Source of the DNA: Schistosoma mansoni
Lineage: Eukaryota > Platyhelminthes > Trematoda > Strigeidida > Schistosomatidae
Reading direction: 5' to 3'
Assembly: GCF_000237925.1 (NCBI RefSeq)
Contig: NC_031497.1
Location: forward strand, 24,528,178-24,592,177
Length of the DNA: 64,000 nucleotides
Positions 1-12,100 of the stretch are shown piece by piece (the stretch's first letter is position 1; every line of letters begins with the position of its first letter). The notes under the pieces were generated by a model, which was not told where the DNA came from, did no database searches, and saw nothing but the letters and a program-made list of their open reading frames with translations. The translations under genes were made by a program, and so were the position numbers.

Positions 1-64
1 TTCAATAAAACATGAAAATATGAAGAAAAAAACTAAAGAGATAATATAATTTCCCATTACTTAC

Positions 65-152
65 CGATAATTATAACCAGAGTATTCAAAGTCGATTGGT
101 AGAATACGATAGAACTTTTCAACTTCTGGATCATTTAAAAGAAGTAGGTTAT
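65..152 (-). CDS. Choline kinase exon 5 (IDFEY motif)
   Basis: 88 nt: NLLLLNDPEVEKFYRILP followed by IDFEYSGYNY and a split Arg codon before donor GTAAGT. IDFEYxxYNYRGFD is the choline/ethanolamine kinase signature; its Asp binds Mg-ATP. The gene continues off the left edge. Confidence 0.94.
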
Positions 153-3100
153 CTACCGGAAAAAAATAACAACAAGGTAATAATAATTTTGTATCAACAT
201 GAAAAAGGCGGGCTTAAGAGGCCCCAAGTGCCATGGTATGATCGAGGGTGCGAAGGTTCCTCCCTCCCGATGGAAATGCTTTCATGCAGTCATGCGCTCA
301 TAGCTTTTGTGAGAGAAGTCCTAATCACTGCCTATACAGAGCAGTATTATTTCACTAGAAAATACGATGACTTAAATAAGACGGAACAATCTACCAGGAG
401 ATACGTTATCTAGCATCTTCACCATCAAAGAATAAAAACATAATTTTTTATTTAGCAATAACTGTTCCATAATTTTTACACATTTTATACGTGAAAGGAT
501 TATTGGAATTCATTTTAGTAAATGAAACGCCACCACCAGTTGAAAAGTGGATTATTGGTTAAACCATCGGCTCTAGAACAATAGGTACCAAATTCAGACC
601 TCTCATAACCATGGGTTTAAGGATCTGGGTAGTATCACTTGAAATTATACACAAAAGTGTAACTCTAAAAGCTGGGTAGTCAAAGATGTACCCAGTAAAT
701 GAATTACATTGTCAGTTAGGTGTTTTAAAATAACCAAAAGAAAATCCTGCTCGGCCCACGTTTTATTTTAGTTGGTACTCGTCAACAAGGGGTACTTGTA
801 GTTTTGAGACGACAGATGCAACCGGTGGGGTTCAAGCTCGTGTCGTCCAGCTTCAGAACTTGAGACGTTACTATTTAGACAATTGAATTGCGAGTGACTT
901 CCAGTAGAACCGAGACACAATTTATTGATAGCTATATAGTAGTCATCAACATCATGTTTGTCTAGTCCCTCAGTGCCGACTGACTTCTGTCAATCAGGTT
1001 GCAATGTGGTCATTAGTCTAATTAGTATTATTTACTACCAGTAACATATTTACAATTAAAGGTCAATTGCGGCACGAATACCTAATCAGTACTACTGTTG
1101 TAGCAGTTTTGTATTATTGTACCGGGTTTCTGAATCCCCTCACATAACAGTTAACTGTTCGGTAGAAACGAATACCTTTTAGTACTATATCTTTTTTCAT
1201 TTAAAATAATGAAATGTTAAACATAAAAACTGATGGGCTATTTTATGAATGTGAGAATTTTTAGCATGTGAAGCTTTACGAAACCAACATAACAATTGAA
1301 GGACTAGCCTAGATTACTAAAATTTGCAATGTAACATTTAAAGAAAGGAAGCAAGAAAAACAAAAAAAGTTAAAACAATAGCAAGCATGATGCCAAAAAC
1401 ATAACCCCTCAGAAAAAAAGCAAGATTTTTAGAAAATACCACAAGGTATAAACGGTAATAACAAGAAGCACAGACTTAGCTTAGATGAGATTTTTAGCCT
1501 GTGTTGTACGTTATGTTATGTTATGTTTTACAATGAAGTCACGCTGTTGTTGTTCACACACACCCCACATACACACAAAAGGATAATACGGATATATGTA
1601 TATAGATACCTTTGAGCAACATTAACAACAAAAAATTAATCAATCAAGATTTTAAAACATGTAAACTGCATTATAATAACTGTGAAACATAAATCTAAAT
1701 GGTTTAATGTCAAAGTTTTGGATAAACTTTTTTTTCCATCTAATCTCGTGACACTAAAATAGTAATGTAGTAGGTTTAAATGCTTTTGTTAGTCTTAATT
1801 TAATCAACAAAATCCAATAGTGTTGTTAGCTTTAATGGATGCAGTGTTTATGATGTAGTTGACTAATGTCAATCATAACTCATAGAAAAAAAAAGGAATA
1901 TGGATGTTTTTTTTGGTTGCTGTTTTCAGTATTTGCAAATTATTTACAATTTCCGCCGCTGAATTCGACAATTCTCATCAGTGAAGCTCGACTGTATTGA
2001 GTATAAAGAAGGAACACAATGCAAGCAACAGAAGATGTTCGATAATATTGTGCATCGATCGAAGTTAGACTTGTGCGGCATCGAATTCCAGCCCATTGAT
2101 TTATAGGTTAAGCGTTTACAAACGAAACTAAAACGACCTGGGTTTGATCGCCACTGGCGAGGTCGTGGGTGCACACTGCTAACGAGTTCCACGCTAAAAC
2201 GAAACACATCCCGTGCTTCCAGGTTTCTAGTGGTTGTTTAACTGATATTAGTTTGTGATTTCAACAAAATCCTCACTACAAAATTGCATGTTCGAATTCT
2301 GCCTCACCAGACCGGGCAATATCACTAGTCTCAAAATAACAATGTCTAGATCAATCCTGATTGTTTTAGCCTGAATGTGAGTTGGATAAGCTCCCAAGAC
2401 ACTCATCTATTTTAGCAGTATATATTGCAAGTGAGACATATTAAATCCTTTAAAAAACGGTGAAATCCATCTCCACAAAGAAAGTTAATAAGATGGTACA
2501 TAATGCTTTAAAATTCGAAAATGCCATATCTGTATAATTAATTTACATACAATCAAAGAATAGTCTCTGAATAAAATCTGTTCATACAGAATACTATCTA
2601 ATTAACTCCTGAAAAGAAGTATCTGTTTGATTGAACTAGTGATCAGCACGTATACGACATTCTTTTAGAAGCTACATCAAAATAATTAAGAAGCTCTCAT
2701 GTGTTAAAAATACAAATTTTCGGTCCAAGTTGCCATACCTCATTAGCACAACAAGATCAACACCGGATTCATAGAAGTAGTTAATTTAGTGGTGGTAATA
2801 TATAAAAGATAGGTTGTATATAAGGATATAGTATAGGAAGGAAGAAAGAAACAACAACACTAACCTAGTTTCGAAATAAGTTTAGAAAATGTAATACAAC
2901 CAAAAGATTTTAAATAAAACAATATTAGTGAAGTCATCAAACCTGGAGACGGAAATATCCACAAACACATCACTTCACTAAATTAAACTTTATTCAAAGA
3001 CGATATCGAGTGATGAGACCAAAGCTACGTGGCTATAGTCTGGAAGGTGTTATCTTTAACACATCAAATGTACTTTGATGAATGATTTATGTAACTAGCT

Positions 3101-6100
3101 CCGTAAAAGATGAATAAGTCAGTCAGTTAGTCACTAGTAACGTGGAACCTAGAACATAAATGAGTCCCGTCTAAGTTGCCACCATACCATATCAGCAAAG
3201 CGAGATCAGATTATCAAGACATATTCTAGGGCAGTAGAACTAGTAACATTATCAGTAATAGTAGAAAATGTTAGGCATAGACAATGTGATTTAAGAATGA
3301 GTCTGTGGAATAAAAAATATAAGATAAATTTAAAACTCAAGTTTTAAGCAAAGATAAAAAGTGAATACATCTGTGCCATTGTGATAAATTCGAACCCCTA
3401 TCAACCATCTCCAACGATTGATCACGATAAGCATGTGGACCATTACCAGATAGTCTGAACTTAACAACATGGCTCAGTCTAATAGTTGATGACTCAATTA
3501 CTTAATCCCACATTCTGGTTTGACTCCCTTCTCAACCAACCCCTACATCAACAAACATTGCACGTCGAGGTAGGCAGTGGTTGAGAATAAACACAAATAC
3601 AGATAAATAAGTATGTCTTGGCTTGATTTATCCTTTACCTTGATATGTACCTGTGATTGATTAGTGCAGGATGCTCATTATAAGTCTTCATAAAATAATT
3701 GTTGTAGTGACTTATCCAGATGATCCTTGAAAATATCATCTCTAATATACACTCATGGGACTTGCGACTGCTTTACTGAATTCATCAGACGACTAAATGA
3801 ATGAAATATTATCTTTATTATTTGTATAGTAACGTTGAAAAAGTAAATACATTTACAACTTCCACAACACATTTAACACTGACTTGAGACGTTTTTACAA
3901 AATGAACTTAATTGATTAAACCATTTGCTAAGCTAAAAACGGTAGTTAAATTCTGTAAAATAAGTAAACACTTTTAACTGAGCAATGAGTAATCGATTAG
4001 TTATTCTAATCTACTGTAAAAGTTATATTTAATTTGGTAGTTTCATAAAATACACAATTGAATACGAAATTGACTTGATGATTATGAGTTGAATCCGCCA
4101 AATGGTGCGTAATCTAATGCGGTATGGTAGGAAAATTATTATTATTGTTATTATTCTTAGTTGAAAGCGTGAATCAATTGAAGCTAGACCACCATGGAAA
4201 ACCTGGAAGCACTAGACGGCTATTTCGTCCTATTGTGGGACTCCTCAGCAGTGCGCATCCACGAACACGCCTCGCGAAATTCGAATCCACGACCTACCAG
4301 TCTCGCGCCAGAGCACTTAACCGATAGACTACTGAGCCGGCATCCAATGGTGTTAATGTCTAACTTCAACCAATCTACGAAGTTATACAATAGGACGAAA
4401 CGGCCGTCTAGCGCTTCCAAGTTTTCCTTGTTGGTCTAGCTTCAATTGACTCACGCTTTCAACTATGAAAACACTGAAATCTCCACAAAAAACTCCTTCT
4501 GATAATTGTTATTATTATTATTAAATACACTCCATAAGATGATTAAAAACATAAGAAAATCACAAACCTACTTTCTTGGAAATCATTATGGCAAAATACA
4601 ATCGGGAATACTTCAGCATAATGAACTTCAAATTTTTCTCTGAATAAATAACCACGAATTAACAACAACGAGAAAAGAAAGTGAAAAACAACATTTCTGA
4701 TCATTGGGTAAAATAGTTTGTTCTAGAAATAACAAACTTGCAAAAACAATGGCATACATATTTATACTATCTGTTACACTATAACATAGAGAAAGTATGA
4801 CTAAAGCATAGTGGATGCAATGTTAAGGTGGTCAAACTAGTGGCTACAATGTAACTTGATGAAAAGGACTCGGTTACCAATAAAGGAATAAATAAAAATG
4901 ACACTGGTTACTATTAAATGATCAGTCAATTGTAAAGATATCAGTACTACAGAAGATAGGTCGAAACCCAGATAGAACAATGGGTGACGCGGGCTCAAAT
5001 TCCACAGGGTGAATCACTTTCTTCAAGATTACACGTATGCCTTAGCGACAAGTGCCAGTTAGCACAAAACATAGGTTGAGTAGGTTTTCGCGTCGACAGC
5101 CTCCAACAACCTAATAGGATTAAAGTTAGTAGCATATACACATAATAAACCTTAAAAATGACCTATCTCATAATCGCAGAGTCTATCATTAAAAACAAGC
5201 TGGAAGCATTGACATATACATTTAGGCTTTCTGACAAACCAGTTTATAGTTACTCAACATCTATTGATTACAATTACATGGTTTCTATGACCAACTTTTG
5301 TACCATGAAAATAGCAAACATTTGTGGATGAAATGAATTCATTTCATTTCCCATGACCTTACATCTTTACAAACAGTTAATTCCAGATATTCTTTACTAT
5401 AGAATCACACGTCATTGCTTACTTAAGAGCAACTTTTGATGAGTGATAGAAAACTGATAATAATGAATCAACAGACCGATATAATATGCATCATTATTAG
5501 ACGCTAAAGATATGTTGAACAACCCATGAGTTTTTCATACGGGAAACTATACCTCAGATATTACTATATATTCTCCTCGATGGTAAAATATCAAAAAATG
5601 GAGTATACTCAACTTTGTCTCAAACGTAAAATGAATTTTAAGATGAATAACACTGAAGAATTTACGCATCTTCTTCATGCGAGATGGATGTGTCATACAT
5701 GCATCGGTTGTATGAAGACAGTCCATTGATTTTATTAAACGATATGACTATTTTCTAACTTTCCATTAACACGTTGCCCAAGAAAGTTCTTGATATACCC
5801 AAACTGGATGCGCACTGCTGAGGAGTCCCATAATAGGACGAAACGGCCGTCCAGTGCTTCCAGGTTTTCGATGGTGGTTTAGCTTCAATTGACTCATGAT
5901 TTCAACTGTGAAAATACCCGAATGAACTGTAATAAAAAGGCATTCACACGGACAACAAATACGAATGTTACTGCTACCACCATCTTATATTTCGTTGACT
6001 TGCAGGAGTATTACACTGAATTAAATAACTAGATGTTTTCTTATTTTAAATGTTTTTAGTACGGGAAAAAAATGAACATTTTGAAAACAATTAAGATTTA

Positions 6101-9100
6101 CTTTATCCAATTATATTCCTCTATGAGAGATAATTCATATACCATATTTCTAGCTTCTTCATAAGATGGTTCCGTCAATATATGTCCATCATTTGCAAAA
6201 GAGAAACCTTTTGATTGTAATTCAGATAAAGTATTTGAAGAAAAATTTGGAGATGGACGATGTAAATGTTCAGGCGTGCTTGTCAACTGACTAAGATATT
6301 TATCAAACATTCTTATTATGAATGATGGAGTTTTTGAAAATGGCATGGATAATTTATGAAAAGAAGCCATATGCCGTGCTGCTACTTCAATAATTAATGG
6401 AAGTTCTTGTGTAGTTAAAGGTCTGGACTGAAAATGTTACAACAAAAAGAGTACAGAAAACTACATTAATGTAAAATTATAACAGCAAAATGTCAGCATA
6501 TTGATAGAGAATAATTGTATACAAAAATATTTACTAGATAAAGCATACACTGTACATTGAACGGATTTGGTAAAATGATAGAGAATAAAAATCCCTTGAG
6601 ATGGAACGAACTCATTATATTCTGCAAATCTCGCTATTAACAGTACTCTGTGTTATTGACGGACGAGATACACAATAATTTTGCACATCTTGGAGAATAT
6701 AACATCTCTTTTACAAATGCCTTATCCTCCCCTTGTTAATATGAACATGGGTCAAGAACGGCTGAAATGTTTGTGTTACATATCTCGACCGTTGCTGCTA
6801 CCTTAACGTAGTGGTCGGGCTTGCCTATCGTGATGAACCAATCGAGCTATACTGGCTGGAACAATCGTTCCTCAAAATCCTACCATGCCAGGCAGGTCGG
6901 TTGAAGAGCGGTAAGACTAAAAGCAGCAAACCCAAGGTCCGAAGGCCAAGTCGTACTGCTGACTGTACAGAGGTGTAACAGCAGTAAGGTGTTTCCTTCA
7001 GACAACCAGCATAACAGCGATGCTGTCTTCCCCACAAGGAAGGGTGGGGTTAGAAAAGGTCGACCCTAAAAATGCACACCTCACCTTATCCCAAGGATAT
7101 CCGTCTCCGGCTGTAAGGTCCCAACAAGTACGGAGCTAACACAAAAATTACCTACAAAAAGGACGTGCGTGACCGACCTCAAGCAGTTGTCCCTTGGGCA
7201 TTGCGGTCACGCTCTCAGGTCACTAAGACCACTTCTAATCCGATTTCCTTCTCAGGTACCTCTAGAAGAACCCTTCCATAGTGTGGGCAACCGGGAAGTG
7301 ATAACCGCCCTCATACTTCTAACAGCACTCAAGACCACTGTATTCACAATCAATCTCTTTCTTCGCTTCCTACTATTCCTTCTATCTTGACTTTCAACAC
7401 TAAACTTCCTCTTTCGGTTTCCTCCTCAAGTTTCACCATGGCCAACGATTCTAGTGCGCGAAACACTGTTCCAGGTCTACTAAAACCCCGCTCCAAACTA
7501 CACATTGGAGCCTTCAACGTACGTACCGTAAGTCAAATCGGCTGGTCCAGATACATTGGCTCCAGAGGTCTTTAAATATGGTGGTCCAATTTTAGCGATC
7601 AGGTTGACTAATATTTTGGCTAAAATCTGGGAGTTGGACGTAATCCTATCTGACTGGTCACAATCACTAATTGTCCCAATATATAAGAAGGGGTTAAAAT
7701 CATCCTGTGATAACCATAGAGGGATTAGTTTGACTAATATAGCATCTAAAATACTAGCCTCAATAATGATCGGTGGCCCAACATAGACTCGTGAACTGCA
7801 AACACGATAAAATCAGGCTGGCTTCAGACCTGGTCGTGGCTGCATCGAACACATATTCACTATTCGTCAGGTTTTAGAACACAGTACATAAACCTTGTGA
7901 AGGTTCTCTACTGGAACACTACCAGTCGAGTCAGAGCTTATGGCGAACTGTCATCTGACTTTACAACCTCAAGTGGTGTCCGATAAGGATGTCCACTATC
8001 CCCATTTTTGTTTAACTCATTATAGACCTATTGCTGGAAATAACACTCTCGTCAACTGAATTTTCAAGGATTGATCTCCTACCAGGAAGCCCACTTATTG
8101 ACTCAGAATATGCAGATGACAAAGTCCTGTTTGATGAAGACGGTAACAAAATGCAGGGTCTTTTGGTAGCACTGATTAACTGTTATATCTAGAGCTTTGA
8201 TTCTTAATATGCCGCGAACTACTAGACTACTTGAACGATAGAACCCGCAACGTCGCAAAAGAGAGAAGACAAAGACTAGTAAGTAGAAAGTTTATTCCCC
8301 AAATCAGTGTCAAAATATAGTACAGAAATCTCGTGTATTTATAGTTTTTTGGCTGAATGTAAATCATCATTTCGGTCTACCAATAGGTACATAGGGGTCA
8401 TGCTAATCCATCCAATGGGGAAGCTACACGTCGACATTCTAGAACATTCCCCTAGCCGTGATTGGATGGAATGTCTGTGGCTCTTCCTAGGCTTCTTAAG
8501 GCTTCCTAGAGTCTACCGACGAGCCGTCCTTACATTAACAATGTCAGGATATTTGTGACGCGTTTCTCCCCATCTAAATGTAAATTGTTCCTCCAGGACT
8601 GGGCTGCGTCAACACCTGAACTAAGGATAGGGAATAAAGTAATCGAAACCGTTGACAACTTCACTTATCTTTGGAGTTTGATCAGCCCTAATGAGTTGGT
8701 GTCTGACGAAATCTCAGCACGGATTCAAAAAGCTCGTAACCAATGGTTGGAGACTCTAGGTGACATGGCTCAGAATAGATCACAATGGCGCAGGTGTATA
8801 CACTCTTTATCTTTCCTTAAACGTTGAGATTAAAATTCCTCCATATCTATCTTCCTTCCTATACTGTATCCTGATATATAACCTTTGTTTTATATATTAA
8901 CACCACTTAATTAACTACTTCTATGAATTCTGTGTTGATTTTGTTGTGCTAACGAGATATGGCAACTTGGACCGATGCATATATGTTCCTGGTTCTACGT
9001 TGTGACTGACTGATTGGCTTGTGTTATATATCGTTAGTTAACAATAAGCTCCTATAATTCAGAGTTATGGTCCGATCTCTACCTCGTCAAAGCAGAACAC

Positions 9101-12100
9101 TAAACTTCTCTAATGAAATATTAATATGAAAGTCCGTAGAAGTACATCACAGAAACCATTATTTAACTAACAAAAGACAATTCAATCCATTTTACCTCAA
9201 TATATTCTTCAATTCGTCCCCCGGGAAATACACCATGAAGTTTAGGTCCAATCTTTTTTTCCGAAAGTAATGCAAAATTAACTGAATCAGAAATAATTGA
9301 ATCTGTACAACTTCTTAATACTTCACCATATACACGAATAAGTACTTTACGTGGTTCATTATCCATAGGAATAATATCATTATTTAAATATCCAATATAT
9401 AAATAATTACTTAATCCACAACTCCTAAAATGAAAACAATCTATTATAGATAGTTTTATAAAATACACATGTGATGATTATAGTAACTACGTATTTAACA
9501 AAGTGATCAATATATATTTCATATCAATTAAGAACAATTAATCTCTCTTTAATCAATCTAAACAGTGCAATCAAAAGGCAAAGTTCATTAGACTTGTGTC
9601 AGTTACTAGAGCAATACATGTCTCCAAAACAATCTCTACTCTTTAGTAAATCTATCATGAACATGTTAATTTAACATCTTATAGTAGTGTGTGATCCAGA
9701 TCATTTTACTGAACTATTTTTTTTTAAATTTTTTTTTTAATTTGACCTTTACTTTTTCATATTTAAAGAAATCAACAAATGTATATATGATCGAATAGTT
9801 CGAAAATGTATCGTGCTAATAATATTATCATTTAGTTCTTATTATATTTATCTATATTATACATAGTTGCTACTTGAAATTATCAAGATAATCATTTATG
9901 AAATAATCTAAAATAGAATAATTACACAGAATAACTAATTTTTCATTTAAAGCAAAGATGGATAGTGGCTAGCAGTGGAATCCAGTTTGACGTGCGTTTC
10001 GTCTTATTTGGAACTTTTCAGCTGGATGTACCTGCATTTCAGAGTTGATGTTCACTTTGGGACTCGAACCCAGTACCTTTCGCTTCCAACGTCATCGCGT
10101 TATCCACTCAGCTACTGAGTCCTGACAACCACTTGCTTGTGCAATGGGGTGAAGTTTAAATTGACTTGGTATTGTTTGTTTGAATCTTCCCATTGATGTT
10201 TAGGACTGCAACTGGCCAGTCAGTCTCGAGTCCATTCACTGCTGCTTGTGAATTAAGGCTATATCGAGGCGATACGCACAGTATGCACATATGCAAATTA
10301 GAGACTGACCAGTTGAGGTCCTAAACATCAATGGAGAAGATTCAAACAAACAATACTAAGTGAATTTTTCATAAAGTTTATTTATTAGACAAAGGAGAAG
10401 AGGAAGACCAAAGAACACATTACGCCGAGAAATGGGACAGACATAAGAAGAATGAACAAGAACTGGATAGAACTAGAAAGGAAGGCCTAGGATAGAGTGG
10501 GTTGGAGAATGCTGGTCGGCAGCCTATGCCCCATTGGGAGTAACAGGCATACGTAAGTAAGTAATTTTTGAAATCACGTTAAATATCATTATTATGACGG
10601 ATTGATTGAATTGATAAAAAATACTGTCAACTGACCAAAATGATTATTTTCTAATAAAATCAAACATAAACCTAAAAAGAATAGAAAGAACTCCTCTTTA
10701 AACAAGTGAATTGTGAAGAAAATTAAGATCATCGCTGAAAATTGTAATTTACATTCAAAAAAAGTATGACTATAATTTAGTTATACGATAAATGATAAAT
10801 CAAAGATGTAAATAATGAATGTCATAGGACAACTAATATGGCCTTACTTTTGTTTATCATTTGTGATCAGTAACAAACTACAAGTTAGGAATTCTTTATT
10901 TAAATTACAATATAAAGAAGAAATGTTATGTTATGTTATATGTTTGCTTTGAATAAATCCAACACCATCATATCTAATAATCCTATTAACAATGATCGAT
11001 ACCAAACCTTCCAGATAGGTAAAGCTTCGACAAACCTTATTACATAACTTCAGTTAATGATCCAGGTGTCTGGCTATCACATTTACATTAAAAGATTACA
11101 ATCTAGTCAAATTTTACTGGAGTTATGGAAAATAATTACTAACTGAAAGATACAAGCTTGATTTTTATTCAGAATGTAGATAAATTTTGTTCGTTTGTCT
11201 TTGCTTTCTGATACAGTTACAGTTCATTTCAATCAAAGGTAGTCTAGTCAAAAAAAACCGAATTGAGAGGATACTTCATGTTAGATTAGTCTATTTACTC
11301 TATTTATTATTTATTATTTATACACATAAATATTGGTACAAGGGGGTGCCAGATACATATGCCCCACACAAATCTCATTCAATTTGTGTGAGAGCTGTGA
11401 TACTGCACAGGTGCCCAAACTGAAGCAGGTGGTTTTCTCAAGGGGCCACACCCCCATCCTTTGACCTAAAGGTCTGATCCACAAGTCAGTGGAGCATCGT
11501 GAGGAGATGCAGTCCCATGGTAGCCGGTGACCAACGATTGATTCATACGCCATTCGTTCCATCAGGATCCTGGAGCCCATGTGCATCATTGGTTTGGAAT
11601 CAGGGTTTTCCAACCCCTCTAGGTGGACTTTCCGTGTCCACCAACCCGGTTAAAGCGCTGGACATTCGCTTTTCATCGTCTCAATTTCGTAAACAACATC
11701 CGTGGTGCGAGAAGGCAGTGAGTAGGACTTCCCTGGCAGAGGCTGTATACGCGTGGCCATCTGAGAGCATTTGGAGAGGGAGAGCGGACTCTCCCCATTC
11801 TCGGAAGTACCAGGACATTTCCATCAGGCAACTAAAACAGTATTTTTCAAAAAATATTCCTACTAATTCAGTTAATTATGCATCTACAAGATAAAAGAAT
11901 TGTTCCCTTCACTTCCCCAAGTAAGCAAAACAATTAAATTTAGGAATAAAAAAGATAACAGTTAGAATAACCGACTTGCCAATAAAGTGTTAAATCATCA
12001 TCTAAGCATCGGATATCAAGGATGTACAAACACTGAAATGATAAACATTTACGGCTCAGGTGGATGCTGTTATTGTTGTTAAGTTTCCTAAGCTGGAAGG

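Noticed and set aside
7169-7575. Small proteins in three consecutive ORFs
   Set aside because: They are the 5' UTR and start of the RTE-like LINE.
11499-11894. 131-codon plus-strand ORF as a host gene
   Set aside because: It runs through the ~510 bp repeat. Related frames in other copies start and stop at different places and have no domain.
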